Shown here piece by piece: positions 55,052-63,012 of a stretch of DNA of 64,000 bases. Position 1 is the stretch's first letter; every line of letters starts with the position of its first letter. Source of the stretch: DATHZQ01 sp035458525. Its GTDB lineage: Bacteria > Actinomycetota > Acidimicrobiia > Spongiisociales > UBA5794. A model generated the notes under the pieces. That model did no database searches. It was not told the DNA's origin and saw nothing but the letters and a program-made list of their open reading frames with translations. A program made the position numbers and the translations under genes. The stretch is taken from contig DATHZQ010000075.1 in the NCBI GenBank assembly GCA_035458525.1, positions 1 through 64,000 on the forward strand. Reading direction: 5' to 3'.

Positions 55052-56257
55052 ATGACCCTCGCCCACCACGCCACGCCCGGCTTCGGGCTCGACCATCTCC
55101 CCTACGGCTCGTTCTCGCACAGCTCGGGCGATCCGAGCCTCGGCGTGCGGGTCGGCGACGTGGTGATCGACCTGCGTGCAGCGGCGAAGGCGGGGCTGGT
55201 CCCGGCCGAATGCGACGCCCCCAACCTGAATCGACTGCTTGCGGCTGCGCCCGCGACGTGGTCGCAGACGAGGACGGCGGTGAAGGAGCTGGTGGAGCGT
55301 TCGACCGACGCCGCCGGTCTGATCGCGCCGCTCGAAGCGGCGACCCTCCATCTGCCGATCGACGTTGCCGACTACGTCGACTTCTACTCATCGGAGAGCC
55401 ACGCCACCAACGTCGGGATGATGTTCCGTCCCGATAGCCCTCCGCTGCTGCCGAACTGGAAGCACCTCCCGGTCGGCTATCACGGGAGAGCCGGCACGAT
55501 CGTGGTGTCCGGCACACCGATCAGCCGACCGCAGGGTCAGCGGCGCGAGCCCGGGGGCGGTGTCGGGTTCGGACCGAGCAACAAGCTGGACGTCGAGCTC
55601 GAGATGGCCGTGGTCTTGGGGAATCCGACGCAGCTCGGCGAGGCGGTGCCGATCGAACACGCTGCCGATCACATCTTCGGCATCGGCCTGCTCAACGACT
55701 GGTCGGCGCGTGACATTCAAGCTTGGGAGTACGTCCCCCTCGGGCCGTTCCTGGGCAAGTCGTTCGCGACGACGCTGTCGGCCTGGATCACGCCGATGCC
55801 TGCGCTCGAAGCGTTCCGAGTTTCCGGACCCGCACAAGATCCCGCTCCGCTGCCGTACCTCGCCGCCGGCGGACCATGGGCGTTCGACTTGGAGCTGGAC
55901 GTTGCCTTGTCGACGGAGGCGATGCGCAACGCCGGCGTCCCGGCGGCGACCATCGCCACGGCCAATTTCCGAGACATGTACTGGACGATGGCCCAACAGC
56001 TCGCGCACATGACCGTCAACGGAGCCACGGTTCGCCCCGGCGATGTCTATGCGTCGGGAACGATCTCCGGTCCGGAGCCCGGGACCTTTGGGAGCCTGCT
56101 GGAGCTGACATGGAACGGCCGGGACGCAATCGAGCTGCCGGACGGGACCAGCCGCACCTTCCTCGAAGCCGGCGACGAGGTCGTCCTGTCCGGACGCGGT
56201 CGTGCCGCCGGCACGACCCTGGAGTTGGGCCGCGCCGCCGGCACGATCATCGGGTGA
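55052..56257 (+). CDS. fahA: Fumarylacetoacetase
   Basis: The enzyme has 401 residues. ATG at 55052 follows GGAGG, preferred over a longer start. N-terminal FAA domain (DHLPYGSFS) then the catalytic domain: DFYSSESHATNVGMMFR, WKHLPVGYHGRAGTIVVSG, the metal-binding ELEMAVVLGN, and FGIGLLNDWSARDIQAWEYVPLG. It hydrolyses fumarylacetoacetate in tyrosine/homogentisate breakdown. No homogentisate dioxygenase is in the window. It diverges from the meta operon and shares the intergenic region with IclR-type module 1. Confidence 0.93.
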   Translation: MTLAHHATPGFGLDHLPYGSFSHSSGDPSLGVRVGDVVIDLRAAAKAGLVPAECDAPNLNRLLAAAPATWSQTRTAVKELVERSTDAAGLIAPLEAATLHLPIDVADYVDFYSSESHATNVGMMFRPDSPPLLPNWKHLPVGYHGRAGTIVVSGTPISRPQGQRREPGGGVGFGPSNKLDVELEMAVVLGNPTQLGEAVPIEHAADHIFGIGLLNDWSARDIQAWEYVPLGPFLGKSFATTLSAWITPMPALEAFRVSGPAQDPAPLPYLAAGGPWAFDLELDVALSTEAMRNAGVPAATIATANFRDMYWTMAQQLAHMTVNGATVRPGDVYASGTISGPEPGTFGSLLELTWNGRDAIELPDGTSRTFLEAGDEVVLSGRGRAAGTTLELGRAAGTIIG

Positions 56258-56260
56258 GGC

Positions 56261-57616
56261 TCAGGAGGGAGCGGGCGCAGGCGAATCCGGATCGGCGGGT
56301 ATGTCTGCGTCGTCCTCACGGGTGCGCCGCCAGCGCAGGAACAGCCACACCAGGAGCGGGATCCACAGCAGCGGGATGACGATCCCCGCCGCGAGGACCA
56401 GCAGCCCGCCGAGCTGACGGACGAGCTCCACGCTGGTCGAGAGACCGTCGCCAAACCCGGGCAAGCCACCTGGATCGATCGCTTGCACGAACACGGCGTT
56501 CGTGCTCGACACCCGCCGGTTCTCCAATACCTCGCCATCGGCGTTCACCGGTGCTGCGGTGACCCTGGTCTCCGTGCGGATGGTGCGTTCGGGAGCGATC
56601 TCGGCCGCCATGATCAGGAACTGGCCGGGCTCGAGGGTGCCCTCCGGGTCACCGAACACGACGAGCAGGTCACCGGTCTCCACCTCCAGCACGGTGTCGC
56701 GGATCTCGAAGTCGGTGAGCGGCATGTCGCCGACGTTGGTGATCTCGAAACACACCGTGACCGGGTCACCCTCGTCGACGACGACGCTGCCGTCGCCGGG
56801 GCAGGACTCACCGGCATCGCCGTGGCCGGGGTAGGCGGTGATGGCGAGGTCGAGCTGCGGCCGGCTGAGGGCCTCTGTCAATGTCAAGGTGATCGTGGCC
56901 AGCGCCACGCGATCCTGCAATGTCCGCAGCTGTCCGCGCATGGACTCGAGCCCGGTCTCTCGGGCCAAGAGCTGACCCTCGAGCGCGGCGATGGCCTCGA
57001 CGCTGTCTGCATCGCGCAGCAGCTCGCGGAGACGATCGACACTGGTTTCTGCCGTTGCGATGCGGCTCTCGAGATCCACGATCCTGTCGGTGACATCGTC
57101 GGCGGACACGTTCTGGTTGCGCACCTCGCCGATCGCGCCAAGACGCTCCAGCGCCTCTTGGAAGCGATCCGGATCGACCTTGAAGACGAGAATGCTCTGC
57201 GGCTCGGGCAGCCCGACGCTCTGCTGGCCGAACAGGAAACCACCGAGATCTTCGATGAGGTCGATCGCCTGACTGCCGGAAGTTGCTACGTCGGTGACGG
57301 CAACCGTCAGATCCGCCGTGAAGATGATCTGGCGTGTCGCTTGCCGGATCTGCGCCACGACGCTCTCGCCCGTGCCGGCGCCTTCGGGGGCGGCCAGATC
57401 CTCACTCGGTGCATCGGCCGCTTCCTCGAACCCGCCGTCTCGAGCGAGCTGCTCGTCGGCCCCCAATGGTGGCTCCGCCACCGGACTGTCGAATGACCGC
57501 TCAACTGCGTCGGTTCCCGCATCGTCGCTGCCCCCCGAGCACGCCGCCAACACCAGCAGCATCACCACCGCCAAGCTGACCAGCTTCCACCACCTGCGTG
57601 TCGTAGAGAAATCCAT
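56261..57616 (-). CDS. DUF4349 lipoprotein with C-terminal membrane helix
   Basis: The protein has 451 residues from ATG at 57616 with GAGGGG upstream. Lipobox LVLAACSGG near residue 25. The DUF4349 domain (about 95-260) contains TADLTVAVTDV, SVDRLRELLRDADSVEAIAALEGQL in coiled-coil form and LQDRVALATITLTL. An extra beta domain (about 290-390, GDPVTVCFEITNVGDMPLTD) of DUF11-like type follows, then a membrane helix (LLVLAAGIVIPLLWIPLLVW) and charged tail. So both ends appear membrane-attached. Role unknown. Confidence 0.85.
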   Translation of the reverse strand: MDFSTTRRWWKLVSLAVVMLLVLAACSGGSDDAGTDAVERSFDSPVAEPPLGADEQLARDGGFEEAADAPSEDLAAPEGAGTGESVVAQIRQATRQIIFTADLTVAVTDVATSGSQAIDLIEDLGGFLFGQQSVGLPEPQSILVFKVDPDRFQEALERLGAIGEVRNQNVSADDVTDRIVDLESRIATAETSVDRLRELLRDADSVEAIAALEGQLLARETGLESMRGQLRTLQDRVALATITLTLTEALSRPQLDLAITAYPGHGDAGESCPGDGSVVVDEGDPVTVCFEITNVGDMPLTDFEIRDTVLEVETGDLLVVFGDPEGTLEPGQFLIMAAEIAPERTIRTETRVTAAPVNADGEVLENRRVSSTNAVFVQAIDPGGLPGFGDGLSTSVELVRQLGGLLVLAAGIVIPLLWIPLLVWLFLRWRRTREDDADIPADPDSPAPAPS

Positions 57617-57782
57617 GTCCACCCCTCGTTCGACTGTTCCGCCGATGCGATGCTCGAAAACGACCCCAGGGTTCCCGCAACGGATGCCCGTTTGCAGAGA
57701 GAGCGTGAAAGTGAGGCTCCTGAGAGGACCGTGCGAGCTCGCGCCAGGTGTGGGTGCTCGAGGCCTTGCTCGGGCGACGTGG

Positions 57783-58550
57783 CTACCTGCGGTACCCCAA
57801 CCGCCGCGACGCGAGGGCGGCGGACTCCACAACCGCCGCGGTGATCTTCCCGAGGATTGGATCCATACGCGCCGACGGACCCGCAACGCTCATGGCGGCA
57901 CTCACGCCACCGTGGACGTCCCGGATGGGAGCGGCTACGGAGAGCACCCCCATCTCGGATTCGTTCAGATTCTGGGCATAACCCCGCCGCCGGATCGTCG
58001 CCAGTTCCTTGCGCAACCGCTGGGCGTCGGTGACCGTCTCGGCTGTGAGCTTCGGCAGTGGCCATCCATCGAGGATGCGGTCGAGGTCGTAGTCCGAGGC
58101 GTAGGCCAGCAGGCACTTGCCCGTGGCGGTGCAGTGCGCCCAGTTGCGGCGGCCGACATCGAGGAAGAGCCGCAGGGTGTGAGGGCTGTCGAGGCGCTCC
58201 ACGTATACGACCTCCCGCCCGTCGAGCACGGCCACCTGTACGGTTTCCCCCGTCGCATTGCGCAACCGCTCCATGGGCGGCACGACAGCTTCGTGCAGAT
58301 CGAGATGCGTGGCAACGGCGGCACCCAGGTCGTAGACGGCCAGACCGAGACGGTATTTCCCATTGTCGGGATTCTGTTCGAGAAGGTGCTCGGCCGTCAG
58401 CGTGGAGACGAGCCGGTGCACCGTCGACTTACCGAGTCGCAGGCGGCGCGCCAGCTCTGAGACACCGAACTCACGCTCCCGCGAGCTGAACTGCTTCAGC
58501 AACCGCGCTGCGTTGCGCACCGACGAGAGCAACTGGCGATCATCGGCCAT
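57783..58550 (-). CDS. IclR family transcriptional regulator
   Basis: The protein has 255 residues from ATG at 58550. Winged helix: LLKQFSSREREFGVSELARR and LGKSTVHRLVSTLTAEHLLEQ. The effector domain has DGREVVYVERLDS, ATGKCLLAYAS and VSVAAPIRDVHGG. It follows and overlaps an unknown gene by 11 bases; their joint promoter bears module 2. It is the likely regulator of modules 1-3 because IclR proteins bind such paired dyads and no other regulator lies near. Whether it activates or represses is not known. Confidence 0.9.
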   Translation of the reverse strand: MADDRQLLSSVRNAARLLKQFSSREREFGVSELARRLRLGKSTVHRLVSTLTAEHLLEQNPDNGKYRLGLAVYDLGAAVATHLDLHEAVVPPMERLRNATGETVQVAVLDGREVVYVERLDSPHTLRLFLDVGRRNWAHCTATGKCLLAYASDYDLDRILDGWPLPKLTAETVTDAQRLRKELATIRRRGYAQNLNESEMGVLSVAAPIRDVHGGVSAAMSVAGPSARMDPILGKITAAVVESAALASRRLGYRR

Positions 58551-59229
58551 CGTCTCGCCTTCGAACGGCTTCCAGCACGGCGCGCCGAACGACGTCGGCG
58601 GCGGCGGCGGTTGGCGCTGCGGCGAGCCGCTGCACGGTCTCGTCCCACGGCACGATCTCGCTGGCGAGCAGCACCTGCGCCCGGCCCAGGCCGGCGATGG
58701 CGGCGCCCTCCATCTCATCGACGAGTCGTTCTCGCCCTCCGGCATGGGCCCGGATCGCCTCGAAGTCCCGTGCGGCGGCGCCGTGGGCGTTGGCCAGCCC
58801 GGCTCCGGCGTGAGTTGCGTGGTGATCGGTCAACTGTCCGCCGGGCTGCACGACGAGGTGATACAGATACGTCGCCAACCCGAGGGCACGTCGCACCCGA
58901 TCACCCGCCGGGCCTTGGCCCTCGTCGATCAGCCCGAGTGCCGGCAACACCACCGGGTCGTAGAAGCGAACCGACCAGACCAGCGCCCCCAAGCGATCGT
59001 CATGCGCCACCTCGGGTCCTCGCGGCGGTGCGAGCGGTTCGGTCGTCGCAACGACGTGCAAGTTCTGCACACCGGCCGCCACGACGGTGAAGTCCCCGGC
59101 CGCAAGCAGCGGCATGCGACCGGAGATCCCCGGTGGCAAATGCTCGGCCTGGGAGAGGTAGGCACGATGGACCGCCTTCACGTAGTCAGCCATCGCTTGG
59201 CGCATGTCCTCGGGGCGAGTCTGTGCCAT
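58540..59229 (-). CDS. Conserved-looking protein of unknown function, co-transcribed with iclR
   Basis: The protein has 229 residues from ATG at 59229 with a leaderless-type -10 (TAGGGT, 7 bases before). It is soluble, without signal or membrane helix. No known motif was recognised. Histidine-bearing stretches NLHVVATTEPLAPP, YLYHLVVQPGG and LTDHHATHAGAGLANAHGA could bind metal. C-terminal helices are Ala-rich. It is preceded by the same operator/promoter module as the meta-cleavage genes, which suggests a role in that pathway. Confidence 0.7.
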   Translation of the reverse strand: MAQTRPEDMRQAMADYVKAVHRAYLSQAEHLPPGISGRMPLLAAGDFTVVAAGVQNLHVVATTEPLAPPRGPEVAHDDRLGALVWSVRFYDPVVLPALGLIDEGQGPAGDRVRRALGLATYLYHLVVQPGGQLTDHHATHAGAGLANAHGAAARDFEAIRAHAGGRERLVDEMEGAAIAGLGRAQVLLASEIVPWDETVQRLAAAPTAAAADVVRRAVLEAVRRRDDGR

Positions 59230-59236
59230 CAGCCGA

Positions 59237-59287
59237 ACCCTACCGGCTGCGTTCCGCTATAGGGGACGGTGTTCCGGCATGGCGAAC
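59237..59287 (-). promoter_or_regulatory. IclR-type operator/promoter module 2 (unknown gene-iclR operon)
   Basis: Minus strand: dyads GTTCGCCATGCCGGAAC (59271-59287) and GTCCCCTATAGCGGAAC (59251-59267), centres 20 bp apart, then -10 TAGGGT at 59237-59242 and the ATG 7 bases on. It implies autoregulation of iclR. Confidence 0.75.
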
Positions 59288-59300
59288 GCCCAGGTTTTTT

Positions 59301-59340
59301 GCGGTGGCGACCGGAGGAGAGAGTCTCCCGTCGCCACCGC
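59301..59340 (-). terminator. Hairpin terminator after the cupredoxin gene
   Basis: GCGGTGGCGAC (59301-59311) pairs with GTCGCCACCGC (59330-59340); GGAG/CTCC extends the stem after one mismatch. It lies 9 bases beyond the stop. A run of six T on the plus strand flanks it, which is an A run in the minus transcript, so it is not a classical U-tract terminator for this gene. Confidence 0.6.
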
Positions 59341-59349
59341 CCCCTGAAC

Positions 59350-61806
59350 TCAGCGGACGTCGGCCGCGGCCTTGGCGAACCGTGACATGCCCCACGCCAT
59401 GGCCGCCACCGCCACCACGATGGCGCCGGCCATGATGTACGCGACCGCCGGGCTGACCGGTGCGGACGGCGTGACGCCGCTCACCCCGGCGGCCGTGACC
59501 TCGGCTGAGGCCGCCACCACCTCGATCGTTCCCACCATCTCGGGATGAATCGTGCAGATGTAGTCGTACACACCGACCTCGTCGAAGACCTGCACGAAGT
59601 CGTCGCCGGGATTGACGAAACCGGAATCGAACAGCCCTTCTACGGTCGCCGTGTGGGGTATCAGGCCGTCGTTGCGCCAGCGCACCGCTTGGCCGGCCTG
59701 CACAGTGACGTCGCGCGGCTGGAAAGCATTGTCGATCATCTGCACGGTTCGCTCGATGGTCGGTGCAGCGTCTTCGGCGCCGGCGCCAACTGCGCTTTGG
59801 CCTGCGTCGCCCTCGGCACCGCCCCCCACATCGACCACCACCGCTCCCTCGCTGTCGTCGATCGGCTCGCTCGCCTCGGTGACGATGAGGGTTCCCGTCA
59901 TCTCGGGATGCAGTGTGCAGATGTAGCCATAGCTGCCGGGGGTGGTGAGGCGCACGCCGAACGCGGCGCCCGGGGCGAGGATGCCCGAATCGAAGCCGGC
60001 GGCCGGGGACGTGACGGTGTGCGGCAGTGCTCCGTTGTTGGCCCAGCTGATCGTCTGGCCTGCTTCAACGGTGAGGGTCGCAGGCCGGAACGCGTTGTCG
60101 ACGATCGACACGCTCGATGGACCGGCCGCACCCGCTGCGGGCGGCGGCGCCGCCGGATCAGGGAAGTCATCGGGTGGCGGGTCACCGGTTGGCGTACCCG
60201 TGACGATGACCGTGCCGGTCATCCCCGGATGGATCGTGCAGATGTAGTCGAACGTGCCGGGAACGGTGAAGGTCCGCCGATACGTGTCGCCGGTGAACAT
60301 GAAACCCGAGTCGAAACCGCCTGCCGACGACGTGACCGTGTGAGGCACCGCTCCCGTGTTCGTCCACACGAGCGTGGTGCCCGTGGTGATGGACTTCGTA
60401 CGGGGCGAGTACGCGTTGTCGACGATCGTCACGCCACCGCTCACAGGCGTCGCTGGTGCGGGGCTCGGAGGTGCGCCGGGATCGCCCGGGTCGCCGGGCG
60501 GGGGTCCACCGCCAGAGCCCACGACGACCACGGTGCCCGTCATCTCCGGATGCAGCGTGCAGATGTAGTCATAGGTCCCGGCAGCGTTGAACGTTCTGGA
60601 ATACGTGTCGCCCGTGAACATGAAGCCCGAATCGAAGGTCCCTCCGGAGTCCGTGACCGTGTGGGGCACGGCCCCGGTGTTGCTCCAGGTGACGGAACTG
60701 CCGACCCCGACCGTCAACGTGCCCGGCGTGTAGCCGAAGTCGAAGACGTTCACATCACCGCTCACAGGCGCAGGCGGCGCCGGAGGATCGGGTACAGGAC
60801 CCGGCGGCGGAGGTGCGGGTGGCGGGGGGTCGCCGGAGCCGTCGGTCACGACGACGGTCGCGGTCATCTCGGGATGGAGCGTGCAGAAGTAGTCGTAGGT
60901 CCCCGCGGCGGCAAAGCTCCGGGAATACGTGTCGCCGGCAAAGAGGAAGCCGGAATCGAACGTGCCTCCGGTATCGGTGACCGTGTGCGGCGCCGCACCG
61001 GTGTTGCTCCAGGTCACCGAGCTGCCGACCCCAACGGTCAGCGTCCCGGGCGTATAGCCGAAGTCGAAGATGTTGACATCACCATCTACGGGCGGAGGCG
61101 GTGGCGTCGGATCCGGTTCGGGGTCGGGTGGAGGTGGCGGCGGAGGCGGGTCACCCGCATCGCCCAGGACCGTGATCGTTCCCGTCATGTCGGGATGGAT
61201 GATGCAGAAGTACGGGTAGGTGCCCGGATCGGCGAAGGACCGGGTGTACGTCGCACCGGGGCCGAAGATGCCGCTGTCCCACGAGCTGTCGGTTGCGGTG
61301 ACGGTGTGCTCATCGCCGTCGGCGATGGCCCACGTGACCGATCCACCCGCCGACACGGTGAGCGACGACGGCTGGAAGCTTCGATCGACGATGTTGACGT
61401 CCCCGGTCGCGGGCGGAGGCGGCGGCGGATCGCCAGGATCCGTTGGCGGGGCGTCGGCGGTGACGGTGATCGTGCCGTGGTACGCCGTGTTGTCCTCGTC
61501 CCGATCGTCGATGTACGTGTAGGTGCCCTCGATCGCAAAGTTGAACGTGAACGACTGGCCGGCCTCGATATTGCCGCTGTCGAACTCCTCCGGGCCGGAC
61601 TGCGAGCGCATGCGGTGCCGCTCGTCGTCGTTGTTCTGCCAGGTGACGTTGCTCCCCACCGCCACCGTGAGGTCCCTGGGAGACAACGTGTCGGTGATGG
61701 TCACCGTCTCGTCTGCGGCGATCGCCGTCGCCAACGGGGTCATCACCATCAGCAAGGTGAGCACGGTTCCTAGCCGTGCCATGCGGCGCCGTCCGGAGCG
61801 GATCAT
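59350..61806 (-). CDS. Membrane-anchored protein with seven cupredoxin domains
   Basis: The protein has 818 residues; ATG follows AGGAGAG. Signal peptide to about residue 31. Seven plastocyanin-like domains: about 33-116, 136-213, 243-321, 351-429, 458-536, 565-642 and 687-765. Domains 2-7 keep the type 1 copper ligands: a histidine in PHTV/EHTV and the C-x2-H-x2-M set (e.g. YDYICTLHPEMTG, FDYICTIHPGMTG). Domain 1 lacks them. Pro/Gly-rich linkers separate domains 1-6; an acidic linker precedes domain 7. A C-terminal helix (AYIMAGAIVVAVAAMAWGM) anchors it. It could carry electrons or store copper outside the membrane. Confidence 0.92.
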   Translation of the reverse strand: MIRSGRRRMARLGTVLTLLMVMTPLATAIAADETVTITDTLSPRDLTVAVGSNVTWQNNDDERHRMRSQSGPEEFDSGNIEAGQSFTFNFAIEGTYTYIDDRDEDNTAYHGTITVTADAPPTDPGDPPPPPPATGDVNIVDRSFQPSSLTVSAGGSVTWAIADGDEHTVTATDSSWDSGIFGPGATYTRSFADPGTYPYFCIIHPDMTGTITVLGDAGDPPPPPPPPDPEPDPTPPPPPVDGDVNIFDFGYTPGTLTVGVGSSVTWSNTGAAPHTVTDTGGTFDSGFLFAGDTYSRSFAAAGTYDYFCTLHPEMTATVVVTDGSGDPPPPAPPPPGPVPDPPAPPAPVSGDVNVFDFGYTPGTLTVGVGSSVTWSNTGAVPHTVTDSGGTFDSGFMFTGDTYSRTFNAAGTYDYICTLHPEMTGTVVVVGSGGGPPPGDPGDPGAPPSPAPATPVSGGVTIVDNAYSPRTKSITTGTTLVWTNTGAVPHTVTSSAGGFDSGFMFTGDTYRRTFTVPGTFDYICTIHPGMTGTVIVTGTPTGDPPPDDFPDPAAPPPAAGAAGPSSVSIVDNAFRPATLTVEAGQTISWANNGALPHTVTSPAAGFDSGILAPGAAFGVRLTTPGSYGYICTLHPEMTGTLIVTEASEPIDDSEGAVVVDVGGGAEGDAGQSAVGAGAEDAAPTIERTVQMIDNAFQPRDVTVQAGQAVRWRNDGLIPHTATVEGLFDSGFVNPGDDFVQVFDEVGVYDYICTIHPEMVGTIEVVAASAEVTAAGVSGVTPSAPVSPAVAYIMAGAIVVAVAAMAWGMSRFAKAAADVR

Positions 61807-61907
61807 GAATGCTCTCCTGGGGGTGCGAAGTAGTTCACGATCGCAATGATCAGGAATGCGGCTTTAGGTCGATGTCCGATGAGGATTAACCGGCGATTAA
61901 GCGCACC

Positions 61908-61933
61908 GATCGTCCCTAAAGAGAGGGACCATC
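61908..61933. repeat. Small inverted repeat upstream of the phospholipase-like gene
   Basis: GATCGTCCCT and AGGGACCATC (61908-61917, 61924-61933) are inverted with one mismatch and a 6-base gap. It is just upstream of TAGGGT (61941-61946) and the ATG at 61955. It may be an operator for a leaderless promoter. Confidence 0.45.
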
Positions 61934-61954
61934 GGTCCGGTAGGGTCGGCGGTC

Positions 61955-62941
61955 ATGGCCTCACTTGCCATCGCACCCCACGATCCGATCGCGGCGAGCA
62001 CCCGGCCGTTCGCCGAGAGCTTGCGCATGTACTGGGAACTCCGGGGGCCGTGGAACAAGGGCCAACCGATTCACGAAACCATGACGCAGCTGAGCTTGCC
62101 CCCCGCCATCGCGGCGGAGTCAGGCGAAGCCGCGATGTGGGAGTACGCCCGCGGCGCCATCTGGAACGACGACCCCGAGGGCCTGCTGTTCGACGACCGC
62201 CGCTTCAAGTGGTTCGGCGGACCGACAACCACGAACTTCTCGTCCGGCCTCGCATTTGCGTATCGGTTCAAGCGCGGGGAGAGGGCACCGCGCTCGTTTG
62301 GAATGAGCGAGCCCAGTCTGATCCGACGAAGCCATTTCGGCGACCTGCAGTTCCTCCACGCCATGGCACCCGACGGGCAGTCCCCGGACCGCACACTGGA
62401 TGACATCCTGCGCTGGGCCGAGTTCACCGCCGACATCGCAATCGGCGGCACGCCGCCTACCACGACGCTCGGCGACATCCCCCTCCTCGCTCGTCGTTTC
62501 ATCCCCGAACAACTGGCGGCGACCGTGAACGAGCTCTTCCTCATACGCGGACCCATCGCCTCGTTGCCGTGGGTCGACGTGCGCAAGCGTGCAGCGGGCA
62601 GCTTGTTGCACATGGTCCAGGACAGCTACGCCGCCGGGCACACGACTCGCAACGGGGACGACGAGATAGTCGAGTTCCACGCGTACGGGCAACAGGACCA
62701 CCGACGTCACGCACGAGCCGACCGGTTGCCCGCTGGGCGTGGCTCGACACCACTCTCCACGAGTGTGGCCGAGCACCCGGCCGCCAGGGCGGCCGTCGCG
62801 GCCGGGTCGGAGGTGCTCGCTGCGCTGCACACGGGGCAGACGTGGCAAGCCGGCGTCGGCGCCGTCGTGCGACGCATCTTCAGGCTGGCCGGCAACGCAA
62901 GGGTCGCCGGACCGGGCGAGGAGTTTGCGGTGCGCCGTTGA
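61955..62941 (+). CDS. Putative zinc-dependent phospholipase C-like protein
   Basis: The protein has 328 residues, no signal peptide. Histidine/aspartate motifs are spaced like those of zinc-dependent phospholipase C / S1-nuclease-type helical enzymes: HFGDLQFLHAMAPDG, SLLHMVQDSYAAGHTTRNG and VEFHAYGQQDHRRHARAD. The link is by pattern and the fold is not proven. A -10 TAGGGT lies 8 bases before the ATG. It ends just before module 3 and is probably not part of the meta operon. Confidence 0.55.
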   Translation: MASLAIAPHDPIAASTRPFAESLRMYWELRGPWNKGQPIHETMTQLSLPPAIAAESGEAAMWEYARGAIWNDDPEGLLFDDRRFKWFGGPTTTNFSSGLAFAYRFKRGERAPRSFGMSEPSLIRRSHFGDLQFLHAMAPDGQSPDRTLDDILRWAEFTADIAIGGTPPTTTLGDIPLLARRFIPEQLAATVNELFLIRGPIASLPWVDVRKRAAGSLLHMVQDSYAAGHTTRNGDDEIVEFHAYGQQDHRRHARADRLPAGRGSTPLSTSVAEHPAARAAVAAGSEVLAALHTGQTWQAGVGAVVRRIFRLAGNARVAGPGEEFAVRR

Positions 62942-62953
62942 CTGCTGCAGCCC

Positions 62954-63004
62954 GTTCCCGCATACGGGACAGCGTGCCACATCGGGGAACGCCGTCGGTA
63001 ACGT
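62954..63004 (+). promoter_or_regulatory. IclR-type operator/promoter module 3 (catechol dioxygenase)
   Basis: Plus strand: dyads GTTCCCGCATACGGGAC (62954-62970) and GTGCCACATCGGGGAAC (62974-62990), centres 20 bp apart, then the -10 TAACGT at 62999-63004 and the ATG 8 bases on. Same order and spacing as modules 1 and 2. Confidence 0.75.
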
Positions 63005-63012
63005 CCTGGGCC

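Noticed and set aside
59545..61773. 742-codon plus-strand frame
   Set aside because: Antisense to the cupredoxin gene; the repeats in it simply mirror the cupredoxin repeats.
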